DNA of 64,000 nt. Source: Linum tenue. Lineage: Eukaryota; Streptophyta; Magnoliopsida; Malpighiales; Linaceae. Position 1 is the first letter of the stretch; the number at the start of each line of letters is the position of its first letter. This document shows, piece by piece, positions 1 to 10,786 of the stretch. Below the pieces are notes generated by a model. That model had not been told where the DNA came from. It saw only the letters and a list, made by a program, of their open reading frames with translations, and made no database searches. The DNA lies in the NCBI GenBank assembly GCA_946122785.1, contig CAMGYJ010000006.1, positions 70,743,676-70,807,675 of the forward strand, written 5' to 3'. Both the position numbers and the translations under genes were made by a program.

Positions 1-3000
1 CCAACAAGACGGTCGACCACTACATGTCCAATTCGATGAACCCACAGACGCTGTTGTTCGTGGGCGACCTGTCTTACGCCGATGCTTACCCGTTGGGCGA
101 CAACACGAGGTGGGATACATGGGGAAGGTTCACTGAGAAATTGGTCGCGTACAAACCCGCGATTTGGTCTGCAGGAAACCATGACATCCAAGTCCTCCCT
201 GAAAATGTAAACACTGCTAATACAGCTTCTTCAACTCTGTTTTTGAATCTTGATTGGCTAAAATTGTTGGAATTGGTAGCTATAGTAATGTGGTATGTGA
301 CATGTAACCTGGATGCAGGGTGAGAACGAACCATTTCAACCTTATATCAAACGTTACCCAACACCCTACAAGGAATCAGGGAGTTCATCTCCATTGTGGT
401 ACTCTGTCAAGAGGGCTTCTGCCTACATCATTGTCCTCTCAAGTTACTCTGCTTCTGGTAATGACGCCCTCTTGTTGATTAATTTGTTTCACCCAATTCA
501 ATTTAGTTGGAATTTTCGTTAACTTTCTCAATCATTTCGAGAATGCGCGATTTCTGACTAATACATTTTCCCCTCTTGTCTAGTTGTACTTTTTTTCATT
601 TTGGGTTCATATAAAACTTTCAACAACAGTTTCGAAATGTTAAAGTCTACCAAGATAATTCTTACAACGAGTCACTATACACCGACATTATATATACACA
701 GCTGTACAATCTCCTCTAAAACGCGTGATTTCTCAAATTCATATACTCCGTGATAGCCGCTAAACAACCCGGCTCTTGATTGCGCCCTATCATTGTTCCT
801 TTTCAATGTATGATGATGAATCTGACAAATAATCAACAATATGCAAAATCGAAAGAACACACAGGATTTTTTAACGTGGTATCGTCAGTATGACACTAGT
901 CCACGGAGAGGATCTCCCTCTCAGGTTTTTTGTCTTTCTTATTTTCGTTAACCTTAATCAACAGATACAACAAGGTATTTATAGGTTTGCTAACACAAAC
1001 CCTAGCTTCATAATTACACATTGGTACCTACACTAAATATAATCAACACCCTCCCTCAAATTGATGTTGGGATCTCAACATCAATTTGGAAGACAGATAC
1101 CAATGTCTACTTGAGGAAACAGCCTTTGTCAACAAATCAGCAGTCTGTTCCTCTGTTGCCAAATAACTTAGCTGAATCTGGCCTTCTGCAACCAACTGTC
1201 GAATATAATGAACATGCACTTCTATATGCTTTGTCCGATCATGCAAAACAGGATTGTTGGCAATCTGAATAGCACTTGTGTTGTCCCCATAAATCCGCAT
1301 AGGTCGTTCACACTCGACACCCAACTCTTGAAACAGTCTTTGCAACCAAATCATCTCAGAACTAACTTCAGACATTGACCGGTACTCCGCTTCTGTAGAG
1401 GATTTAGACACTTTATCCTGCTTCCGACACCTCCAGGACACAAAGGACCTTCCAAATCTAATACACCAACCCGAGGTTGACCTCCTTGTGTCCTGACATC
1501 CTGCAAAATCAGCATCAGCGAATGCCTCAAGCGAAGGAGTTCCACCACTGGGAAATATCAATCCAACCTCAGATGTATGTTTTAGATATCTAAGTAACCT
1601 GTGAACGGCATCAAGATGTGTTGTTCTAGCAACTCCCATAAATTGACTGACCACTTGCACTGCATATGCGATATCAGGTCGAGTGTGTGTTAGATAAATC
1701 AAGCTTCCCACTACACTCCGGTAATAAGTCTGATCTTCCAACAATTCACCACTCTCCCTATTAAGCTTCAAATTCTGTTCCATGGGAGTACTACATGGCC
1801 TGCAGGAATGATAACCTGTGGCTGTAAGAAGATCATGTATGTACTTCTTCTGACTAACAAACAACCCCGCTTCAGACCGACTTACCTCCAAGCCCAGAAA
1901 ATAAGATATCTCACCAAGCTCCTTCAAGTTGAAAGCCGAATGCAGTGACTCTGTTAGTTCTCGAATTCCATCACTATCACTGCCAGTAACAATCATATCA
2001 TCAACATAGAGCAACAAGACAATCATCCCATGTATCGTGTGCCTGATAAACATAGAGGGATCATTTTGACTCTGTAGAAAACCAGCTTGAAGAATAGTCC
2101 CGTGAAATTTCTCGAACCACGCCCTAGGCGCCTGTTTCAAACCATATAATGAACGACGAAGCCTACAAACCACATCCTTCCCCCCCTTGGAGTAACCTTC
2201 AGGACATTCCATGTAAATTGTTTCCTTTAGATCACCATGTAGAAAAGCATTTTTCACATCGAACTGAATGATGGGCCAGTTCCGTATAGCTGCTACAGCA
2301 AACAGACTCCGAACAGTCTGCATTTTAGCAACTGGAGCAAAGGTCTCATCGAAATCTATCCCATACTCCTGTTTAAATCCTTGAGCTACCACCCGAGCTT
2401 TGAAGCGCTCAATAGAACCATCGGGATACATCTTAATCGCGTACACCCAACGACTCCCAATAACAGACATACCCGGCATACGAGGGACCACATCCCAGGT
2501 GTGTTGAGCCTCCAAAGCATCGATCTCAGTATTCATAGCGGCATTCCATCGCGGGTCATTCTTCGCAAACCTGTAGTGAGTAGGGATAGAAATAGCTTCA
2601 TCAGTGGAGTAGCCTACGTAATCAAAAAGGCGAGAAGGAGGTTGGCCAATATTGGCCCGATTAGATCGACGTGGAGCAGGTAGAGGAGGCGGGACTTCGA
2701 GCTCCAAGCTCGCACTAGACGAGGAAGTGGAAGATTCCCCCAAAGAAGACTCAACATGAGAAGAGCTGCCAGCAGCAGAAGACCCACTCGAAGAATTAAG
2801 GGACGCGTGCTGGGCAGTAGGGGTACCAGGTGGCGTGGGCAATACCTCATTATTTCCTTCCCCATACAAAATTGCTTCTTCATTATTATTATGATTATTA
2901 CCACCAGGGGGCTCAAGAGGCGGACCAGGTCGAGTAGCCAAGGATTCAAAAGTAGGCAACTGGACGAGGAAATTAAGAGCAGACAAATCCGGGGCCGAGG

Positions 3001-6000
3001 AAGCATCATAATACATAGCCTCTTCCAGAAAAGTGACATGACAGGAGATGCGCATCCGACGTTCGTGAGGATCATAACACAGATAGCCTTTATGCTGAGA
3101 ACTATAACCAACAAAGACACACCGGGCAACCTTAGGAGAAAGCTTATGTCGCGACTTCTTGGAGAGCAGTACAAAACATACACAGCCAAAGACCCGAAGA
3201 CGGGAGTAGTCGGGAAGCTTGGAGTATAAGCAGTGAAAAGGTGAGCGATCTCCCAAGATAGATGTGATTTGACGGTTAATTAAATACACCACTGTGCCAA
3301 CAGCTTCCACCCAAAAGGTAGTAGGGACATGCGAATGGAAAAGGATAGCACGAGTTAACTCAAGAACGTGCCGATGCTTCCGTTCCACCAGACCATTTTG
3401 CTGCGAGACGCCGGGACATGACTGTTGGGGAAGAATACCACGAGAAGCATAAAAGTCAAGCAAGGGAGTAGCTATAAACTCCCCACCGGGATCCGAACGA
3501 ATAACTTTGACTCGCCGACTGAACTGAGTCTCAACCATTTGAACAAATGACTTAGCATGATCAACTAACTCCGACTTCTGACGCAAGAAATATATCCACG
3601 CATAGCGAGTATGATGATCCACGAATAATGCAAAGTAGCGAAATCCCAAGCGAGAAGTAATGGGTGATGGTCCCCAGAGATCAGTATGAATAAGATCAAA
3701 AGGAGAATCATACTGCGTCTCGCTCTTAGTAAAAGAAGACTGGGTGGCCTTAGCCTCAATACAGCTAATACAGGGATGAGCAGGATGATATTTCGGATCA
3801 ATAGATGCAGGTAATAGATTACGTCGAAACATATGCAACAAACGGGCTGTATGAGGATGGCCAAGACGATAATGCCATAAATCCCAAAGAGAAACTGACT
3901 TTGGTAACTTACAATCCCCAGAATTCAATTCCTTAACAGAAAAACCAAACAACTGAGAAGAATTCAAATCATATGTCTTAACGTCATTATTCAGGGAGTT
4001 CATAGCCAAAGGCCTCGCCAAACTAGAAGGGAAAGAATCAGCCCCGCAACATGCCACCTTCTCTGCGTCACTGGTACCAAGTGGCCGCCCTTGATAGCGG
4101 TCCAAAACATAAACACGCCCATCCTTTCTACCCGTTCCCAGAACCTTCCCGGTTTTCGGATCCTGCACAACACAACCGTGAGAATCAAAAGTCACTGCAC
4201 ACCCATCCTCTGCCAACTGCCCAACAGAAACCAGACTCGGAACTAACTGAGGAACATAGAGAGTATTAGCCAGACTAATATCACCAGAACAAGCAGTGCC
4301 AAGACCCGAAATTGGCAAGTGATCTCCATTAGCAACTTGTAACGACCTCATAGAACTGGGAGTAAGCGAAGTAAAACTCTTGGAAGAATTTGTCATATGG
4401 TTAAAGGCTGCAGAGTCAACTAACCAACGAGGTGATTTACCTGAAGAAGAGTCCGTAGCAAAGGCAGCATTCAGAAGTTGAGGAATAGCAGCCTGTAATG
4501 CATCAGCAATCATCCTGCGAACCTCTTCAGGAGAAAGTGAAGCACCCGAGGGAGGAGGAGCAGACCCAGCAGTCAATTGCCCAGGCAAAGCAATGGGCGC
4601 AGGCGCCACTGCATACCCAAGACCCGAAGTTCCAGCAGCCCGAGGTTGATGATTTGGGCGATAACCACCCTTCTTAGCAAGAACTTTGCAGTCGATAATA
4701 ATATGGCCGCTTTGCTTGCAATAGATACATAGATTTCGACGCTTGCAATGAGGCTGGATATGACCTGGTTCATTGCAAAAATGACAAATCAACTTACTAT
4801 TCGTGCCTTGCTGAAATTGAGGACGAGCGGAATTCCCCTTGCCAACCGCAAACGCAGAATTCCCTTCATGAGAGTGATCCAACTTGGCTTGGCTACGAAG
4901 CCGTGTCTCTTCTCGAATCAGCTCAGCCAACGCCTCATCAACACTACTCACTTGGCGGTGAAGAAGAGAAGCACGCAAGGGCTCAAATTCTGGACGAAGC
5001 TTGGCGAGAAATTGCATAAACCGGGAGCGCGAACGCTCCTGCACAACTGCGGCAGAGGCAGCCTCAGGAATTAAAGAAGCTGTAAGCATATCAGATTCCG
5101 TCCAACGTGTCATCAAGGCCTGATAATAAGTTCTAATGTCACGATCACCTTGATGAAACGAGGAGAGTTCGGTCTCAAGCTCAAACTGACGAGCTGCATT
5201 ATTCTGAGAATATGTAGATCGGATATGGGTCCACATCTCAGAAGCCAACGTGAAACGGCGGAGACTCAAACCCGTCCCGACGTCGACGGAACCAAGTAAC
5301 CAGTAGACTAACTGGGCATTCCCAGCCGCCCAATCCTCTTGATCCTTCGCAGAAGCATCCGTAGCAGGCCGAGGAAGCGTCCCATTCAAAATTGGCAATA
5401 AGCGTCGCCCTTCAACAAAACTCCGGAACTGAAATTCCCATAAGGGAAAATTGGCCCCGTCAAGTTTGGTTGTCACCATATCCTGCTTTCCAGGATCCAT
5501 ATTGCAATACAAAAGAGGACCAGCCGCCAAAGACACAAACAAGGGCTCGCTGGGAAAACAACTTGAGCTGACGAAGACCAAAAAACGAAGACCCGCAACC
5601 AACAATGACAGGTCGGAGAGAAACAATAAGTCAGCGGCAAACCTGAGTAGCAAAAGAAGCTGTGCGCTCAAAAAACCCACAGCGGCAGCACGTTCCAACG
5701 GACGAGGATTAGACCGCAGGCTCTGATACCATGACAAATAATCAACAATATGCAAAATCGAAAGAACACACAGGATTTTTTAACGTGGTATCGTCAGTAT
5801 GACACTAGTCCACGGAGAGGATCTCCCTCTCAGGTTTTTTGTCTTTCTTATTTTCGTTAACCTTAATCAACAGATACAACAAGGTATTTATAGGTTTGCT
5901 AACACAAACCCTAGCTTCATAATTACACATTGGTACCTACACTAAATATAATCAACAGAATCTGCACAAACATTTCTACTAGCTAGGACGAACAAAGTTT

Positions 6001-6763
6001 TGATGCAACCATCTTGGAAGCATAACAATGGTCACCCTCTCTTATGTGTCTCTTGTCTTTGCAGGGAAGTACACTCCACAATACAAGTGGCTGGAAAACG
6101 AGTTCACCAAAGTCAACAGGACGGAGACGCCATGGCTGGTAGTGGTGATGCACGTCACGTTCTACACCGGCTACGACGTTCACTTCATGGAAGGGGAGAC
6201 CATGCGAGTTGTGTACGAGAAGTGGTTCGTGGAGAACAAGGTCGACGTCGTCTTCGCCGGCCATGTTCACGCTTACGAACGCTCGGTAAGCAACACGTAA
6301 CACCACTTGTTCATATCTTCACTCAAACTGACATTTTCATACTGATCACAATGTTAATATCCTGCAACTGCAATGGATGATCACAGGAACGCGTGTCCAA
6401 CATCAAATACAAGGTAACAAACGGGATCTGCAACCCCATAAAAGATGAATCTGCTCCCGTTTACATTACAATCGGAGACGGTGGAAATCTCGAAGGATTG
6501 GCTACTGGGTAAGTAGTGAATTGGGCTCTCTTTGTCGTTAGATAATTACAATGTGCTGATTTTGGGTGGTGGTTTTTGTTTGCTGCAGCATAATTGATCC
6601 GCTGCCAGAGTACTCTGCTTTCATCGAACCGAGCTTTGGGCACGCGATCTTCGACGTAAAGAACAGAACGCATGCCTATTTCGGCTGGCATCGGAATCAA
6701 GATGGGTATGCGGTTGAAGCTGATACCATGTGGCTGCACAATAGGTACTGGAAGCAGTCTTAA
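1..6763 (+). CDS. Purple acid phosphatase PAP-A, 3' part (5' end outside window), intron split by a retrotransposon
   Basis: This is a plant high-molecular-weight purple acid phosphatase, a secreted or vacuolar binuclear metal phosphomonoesterase. Exons fitted by GT-AG sites: 1-206 (partial), 319-457, 6065-6285, 6387-6508 and 6589-6763 with a TAA stop. The lengths of the last four complete exons match PAP-B and the frame stays open. Visible motifs are GDLSYAD, GNHD, the VxxH histidine (VVVMH) and GHVHAYERS, so the metal ligands encoded in this window are present. The first motif (GDLG) lies off the left edge. The intron 458-6064 carries a complete copia element in antisense orientation. One substrate-binding histidine is changed: PAP-B has HHYMEGE where this gene has VHFMEGE. 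The exons look functional; whether the enlarged intron is spliced is unknown. Confidence 0.9.
823..1048 (-). repeat. 3' LTR of the PAP-A intronic copia element
   Basis: This 226-bp direct repeat appears identical to 5732-5957. In element orientation (minus strand) it is the 3' LTR. The last codons and TGA stop of the polyprotein (1043-1045) overlap its edge by a few bases. Confidence 0.95.
1043..5500 (-). CDS. Copia Gag-Pol polyprotein, intact frame
   Basis: This single frame encodes all copia domains in order. Gag comes first, then two zinc knuckles ([14 protein letters not shown] and [14 protein letters not shown]) and the protease motif [12 protein letters not shown], with DSA instead of the usual DSG/DTG. 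The GAG-pre-integrase and HHCC integrase ([16 protein letters not shown]) and the DDE integrase core ([21 protein letters not shown]) follow. Next are reverse transcriptase ([30 protein letters not shown]) and RNase H ([18 protein letters not shown]). I chose the ATG at 5500 (MDPGKQDM) because the upstream part of the open frame runs back through the PBS into the LTR. No frameshift or stop was seen. Whether the DSA protease motif is active is uncertain. Confidence 0.93.
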   Translation of the reverse strand: MDPGKQDMVTTKLDGANFPLWEFQFRSFVEGRRLLPILNGTLPRPATDASAKDQEDWAAGNAQLVYWLLGSVDVGTGLSLRRFTLASEMWTHIRSTYSQNNAARQFELETELSSFHQGDRDIRTYYQALMTRWTESDMLTASLIPEAASAAVVQERSRSRFMQFLAKLRPEFEPLRASLLHRQVSSVDEALAELIREETRLRSQAKLDHSHEGNSAFAVGKGNSARPQFQQGTNSKLICHFCNEPGHIQPHCKRRNLCIYCKQSGHIIIDCKVLAKKGGYRPNHQPRAAGTSGLGYAVAPAPIALPGQLTAGSAPPPSGASLSPEEVRRMIADALQAAIPQLLNAAFATDSSSGKSPRWLVDSAAFNHMTNSSKSFTSLTPSSMRSLQVANGDHLPISGLGTACSGDISLANTLYVPQLVPSLVSVGQLAEDGCAVTFDSHGCVVQDPKTGKVLGTGRKDGRVYVLDRYQGRPLGTSDAEKVACCGADSFPSSLARPLAMNSLNNDVKTYDLNSSQLFGFSVKELNSGDCKLPKSVSLWDLWHYRLGHPHTARLLHMFRRNLLPASIDPKYHPAHPCISCIEAKATQSSFTKSETQYDSPFDLIHTDLWGPSPITSRLGFRYFALFVDHHTRYAWIYFLRQKSELVDHAKSFVQMVETQFSRRVKVIRSDPGGEFIATPLLDFYASRGILPQQSCPGVSQQNGLVERKHRHVLELTRAILFHSHVPTTFWVEAVGTVVYLINRQITSILGDRSPFHCLYSKLPDYSRLRVFGCVCFVLLSKKSRHKLSPKVARCVFVGYSSQHKGYLCYDPHERRMRISCHVTFLEEAMYYDASSAPDLSALNFLVQLPTFESLATRPGPPLEPPGGNNHNNNEEAILYGEGNNEVLPTPPGTPTAQHASLNSSSGSSAAGSSSHVESSLGESSTSSSSASLELEVPPPLPAPRRSNRANIGQPPSRLFDYVGYSTDEAISIPTHYRFAKNDPRWNAAMNTEIDALEAQHTWDVVPRMPGMSVIGSRWVYAIKMYPDGSIERFKARVVAQGFKQEYGIDFDETFAPVAKMQTVRSLFAVAAIRNWPIIQFDVKNAFLHGDLKETIYMECPEGYSKGGKDVVCRLRRSLYGLKQAPRAWFEKFHGTILQAGFLQSQNDPSMFIRHTIHGMIVLLLYVDDMIVTGSDSDGIRELTESLHSAFNLKELGEISYFLGLEVSRSEAGLFVSQKKYIHDLLTATGYHSCRPCSTPMEQNLKLNRESGELLEDQTYYRSVVGSLIYLTHTRPDIAYAVQVVSQFMGVARTTHLDAVHRLLRYLKHTSEVGLIFPSGGTPSLEAFADADFAGCQDTRRSTSGWCIRFGRSFVSWRCRKQDKVSKSSTEAEYRSMSEVSSEMIWLQRLFQELGVECERPMRIYGDNTSAIQIANNPVLHDRTKHIEVHVHYIRQLVAEGQIQLSYLATEEQTADLLTKAVSSSRHWYLSSKLMLRSQHQFEGGC
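5720..5731 (-). promoter_or_regulatory. Primer-binding site (initiator Met-tRNA type)
   Basis: The minus strand reads TGGTATCAGAGC directly after the 5' LTR. This is the standard plant copia primer-binding site complementary to the 3' end of initiator Met-tRNA. Confidence 0.93.
5732..5957 (-). repeat. 5' LTR of the PAP-A intronic copia element
   Basis: This 226-bp direct repeat appears identical to 823-1048. In element orientation it is the 5' LTR and is followed immediately by the Met-tRNA primer-binding site at 5720-5731. The right target duplication GAATC is at 5958-5962. Confidence 0.95.
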
Positions 6764-7461
6764 TTGATCGGAAATCCATCAGTTTGCTAGCGCGATGGAT
6801 GGATTGCAGCTTAAGGAGTGTATCGATGTTTCATCTATTGGCTGGCTTTTGATACGATTCAAATGGCAGCTTTGATGTGATTTGAAACAATTGCGAGCTG
6901 GCTAATAAATCTATTGGGGTTGGTTCTTCCATTGTATGCGTTCTTCTCACTTGGGGCACAGTTTCTCAGTGTAATAATATGGATGAACATGACCTCGGTC
7001 GTCATTTAAGCCAACCGTACCCAAATCTTCCAATCCAGTCGCTAACTGGGCCACAATCTGTATGTACAACGCCCCACCCCGTGTTGTTGGGTTTGGGCTA
7101 AGGCCCAGTTTCCGTCTCTTAGGGAAAGTTTGTTAACAATAATTGGAAACAGTAACCCACATTTTTTTTTATAAGGATGATATATAGGTTTACTTTTTCT
7201 GGTTTAGTTACTATTCAAGAGATTCGAATCTGAGACATGTAGGTTCAAAATTAGTGGTATTATAACTAGACCAAACCCTTGTTCGAACCCGCAAATATTC
7301 TTTGGATTGGGCATGTTTGGAGGTTGAGAATCTCCAAATAGATGCATTTGTTCAATTTGAGTATTATCACCTGATGTATTGATTCAATGCATGTATTAGG
7401 AAAATATGTTGTTTGGAGGGACAATGATGAAACAAAAAGTAGGGTTAGACAATCCCTTATT
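6764..7461. other. PAP-A 3' flank, no gene seen
   Basis: This should contain the PAP-A 3' UTR; AATAAA-like stretches occur near 6902-6911. From about 7140 it is AT-rich. No open frame, tRNA or repeat boundary could be supported. Confidence 0.5.
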
Positions 7462-7472
7462 AACAATCTCAC

Positions 7473-8468
7473 TTTTTTTTTTTTGACAAAGGGAATTGCT
7501 TGTATTTACTCTAAAAGATTGGTTACAAGAGGAGCAAACAGAGGAAACTGGATCCAAAACAGAGGAGCCATCTGCAACAGGATGAAGTAAAATATGCTTG
7601 AGAGGTATAACATCAGAGAGCAAAGCACAAAGAGAAACAACCCAACAGGGGAGCAAACTCTAAAAAAGACAACAGCAAACCCAGAAGTCCTCTTGATTCC
7701 AAAACAATCAAAATAGAAACAAGCAAAGAATCAGCTCATCCAACAAAACCAAGACCGTGACGATTGAACTCAACAACGCCATCTGCCGCCTACTGGGAGT
7801 TGCTCAAAGACGACCCATCACAGTGAATCTTGAAATGAAACTAAGATTACATGGCGGTGGAAAGGGATGTGAATCAGACTGCTCCAAGCTGAAAAGGCAA
7901 ATGAAACTGAGGCAGACAAGACCATGACCTAGGAGAGCGGATGACCACAAAACTCCGAGGGACAGAAGGGCAACCCCACGACATCTGGAAAAGGCACCGC
8001 CACCCACAATCCGTCAAGCTCGTGAGAGTCAGTTCCAAACCGCCAAGGGAAGACAGAGGGGAAGATGGTGTATGGATTCACCAAAAACGATGAAACCACC
8101 AGATTGGAGGAAGGCCACCATGCAGATCTGGAAGCGGCGCCCAATCTGCATAATCCATATTCCTGAGAACAAGCCCTAATCTAGAAGCAACTAGATCAGC
8201 AACAAAAATAAATCCATCTCCATAAGAGAGGATTGATGAAAGAACCCACAAAGGGAACAGGGAAAGGCCACAAAGGGCTTGAAATGCATGAAAAGAAAGG
8301 AGAAAGACAACCCACAGAAAACTGAAAAAGTAGCAGGAAAGCAAAACGGGCGGGCCGGGAGGCTTGGGCCGCCGCCGGCACCCCTGAACTGAAGAAAAGG
8401 AGATTGGGTTTTAGAGAGAAGGGAGAGTGAATTTGAATTAGAGAGAGAAAACATTTTTTTTTTCCCAC
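7473..8468 (-). mobile_element. Poly(A) retroposon (LINE-like or retroposed transcript), minus strand
   Basis: An 11-bp perfect direct repeat AACAATCTCAC lies on both sides (7462-7472 and 8469-8479). Directly inside the left copy is a T12 run (7473-7484), the reverse complement of a poly(A) tail. This is the signature of target-primed retroposition in minus orientation. The body is GC-richer than its surroundings, with a pyrimidine-rich 5' leader on the minus strand. I found no reverse transcriptase motif. It could be a 5'-truncated LINE, a non-autonomous relative or a retroposed cellular transcript. Confidence 0.8.
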
Positions 8469-8479
8469 AACAATCTCAC

Positions 8480-9590
8480 CTTCTGGTAGAGACTTATAAT
8501 GATTCATTTTGAGTGATTATAGGTGTGCGGTGTGCCAACAAAAAGGTAATACATGCATTCTAACTCAAAGTGAACCAAAAAAACTACTTAATCTTATCAT
8601 TACATGTATTTGCTAAATACTTCACTTCAAATCTCAACCTCCAAACGACCGACCACATTTAGAGCTGCATATATGATGCCAGGTGGAGGGATATCATTGG
8701 ATGGATTTAGTGGTTGGTTTCCGAGGTTGGTGTATGAAGTGGTTGGTTCAGATTTCTGATTTTGAGCAGTGAGCAGTGCGGCCTGAATCTAGAAGTCGGG
8801 TTTAGCGTTCTGTTCACATGTGTGTGAGTGACAAAGCCCCTATGATAATGACGAATTATTAATCCGATTAAATAGTTAATTAATGCATTGAAGATTTATG
8901 AACATGCAGTATCTAATTCGTCATCATTTGACTTGGAAAGGGAAAGACATCATGTGTAATTATTGAATTTACATAGGATCCTCAACCTATAAAATTTTGA
9001 TTCTAACAAATAACAATATGAGAGCAACAACGCAAAAGTTGGCATGACTAGTTGTAACTTGTAAGCATTACTATTCCTTTGTGTGCTTTTCTCTTAACGA
9101 ACATAGCTCGGGTCCTTAAATTCAAGGGCAGAGTAAGAATGTAAGTAATCAAGGTTGACATTTTGAAACATATGATTGTAAAAAGACCAAAACATACATA
9201 TAAGAGGTCGTTTGGATGGACATTTGAATGCAAGATTTTGTCGCAATCTCACAAAATGAGAAATTCAGCTAAATTACACGTTTGGCAAGGGTTCTAAAAA
9301 ATCAAGGTTTTTATCTATTTAGAATTTCGAAATCCAACGAGCGTGGATTTTCAATATCTTATGGGGGGTTAGCTGTTTTTAAATCCCACATCATTTAGTG
9401 TTTTTTTTCTTTTCAAAAGTGAACTTGCCCTCCCTTCTTCTTCTCCCACATCAATGTTTTTCTCCAATTTTTTTACTGTCGGCGATCTAAATCTAGAGAT
9501 TGATAACACGCATAATTTGGAACAGAAATACCATTTGACACGAATATATGCCTTCTCTATGTCTAACTTCACTTCAAAAAATAGCCAACA
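8480..9590. other. AT-rich intergenic DNA, no gene seen
   Basis: No coding pattern was found. Near the right end a 22-bp stretch (about 9570-9591) recurs with one difference at about 9652-9672, around the presumed start of the Helitron. Confidence 0.45.
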
Positions 9591-10786
9591 TCTTGTCTTA
9601 AAGACCATTACATGTCGGTTGACCTTTCAAAAATACATTTTGGAAATGATTCACTTCAAAAAACAGCCAACATTAAAAGTATAACGGCTGAAAACAACTC
9701 CCACTGTGCGTCTAGACTGCTTTACACTGCTCATTTAGACTGAAATTTACTGTGCGGGGGCTCAGCGGGGGATCTCCTGTGCGCAGGTGCAGCGGAATTC
9801 TGGTTGGATTCTGATGGATGGTTTGCCTTCGATTCTGGTTGGGAACATTTGGTTGTTCTCTTTCAGTTCTCTTGGGTTGGTTTGCCTTGGAGTTTAGTTC
9901 CCATCGCGTTGGTCGCAGGGATACTTTTATCGAACCGATGCTTTTGAGGGAAGATCTGCTGGTTAGGTTCTGAAGAGTTGTGGAGGTCACTTCCAATTGA
10001 CACTCTCACGACTGCGAAGATCATTTCCATTTTTTGATTGATGTAGCCGCCGTTTTCTCTTTCCTATTTTGCTTTACACGTTGGGGTTTCTTATTCTAAC
10101 GTTTCTTATTCTGCTCTATTGGGTTGTGAGTCTCTCTAGCTGTCAGAAGTTTCTTTTATCTTCTGTCCTTGGGGAAAAGTTTGGGGTGCTTTGTGCCACA
10201 TATCTGCCTCGGCCATGTGAATGGTGCTTTGTCACTGGGTTGTGAGAAAATCGATGTTTGGATCGTTGTTGTGTGAGAGGAATACCTCGATCATTGAGCT
10301 GGAGGAGGTGGATATATCATATATCAGGGGGGTTGGTTCTGCCTGGGCTATTTTTAGATTTTACCTCCTTTTCTGTTAGTTTCTTCCTCTTCTGGTGCTC
10401 TACCCTGGTCGTTGTTATCGTGCCTGTTCGTTTCCATGGATTCAACTCTTCTATGTAATCTGAGAGGGGGGAAGTCGGAATGTCACTCTTCGTCTTCGCC
10501 TGCTTCACATGTGGCTCGCCAAAACCCCATCTGGTTCTAGGATTTTTAACCATTGCTTCCTTTGGGTTGATCAAACGGGTAAGCGACTGAGAACTGACTT
10601 TGCTCTTCATGGTTTTAGTTGATCTAGATGTGTTGCCTGAGTTTTGTGTTCGGCGTCAAGTTCGCCTGTTTTGGTTGATTTATCATTTGATCTCTGCTTT
10701 CGGGTGAAGATTTTTGGCCTGATTGTTATGATTCTCACTGTCTGTGACTATGTATGCACATTGAATGTTAATTCAGTCACTTTCTG

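Larger units (their letters stand above)
823..5957 (-). mobile_element. Complete young Ty1/copia LTR retrotransposon inside a PAP-A intron
   Basis: Two 226-bp LTRs (823-1048 and 5732-5957) read as identical. They start TG, end CA and are flanked by the 5-bp target duplication GAATC (818-822 and 5958-5962). On the minus strand, the internal region opens at 5731 with the primer-binding site TGGTATCAGAGC, matching the 3' end of plant initiator Met-tRNA. It closes with a purine tract GAGGGAGGG next to the 3' LTR. One uninterrupted Gag-Pol frame fills the interior. Identical LTRs plus an open frame indicate very recent insertion and possible autonomy. The lineage within copia was not decided. Confidence 0.96.

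Noticed and set aside
7804..8507. Overlapping minus-strand frames of 60-100 codons as genes
   Set aside because: They lie within the poly(A) retroposon, overlap each other in different frames and show no conserved domain.
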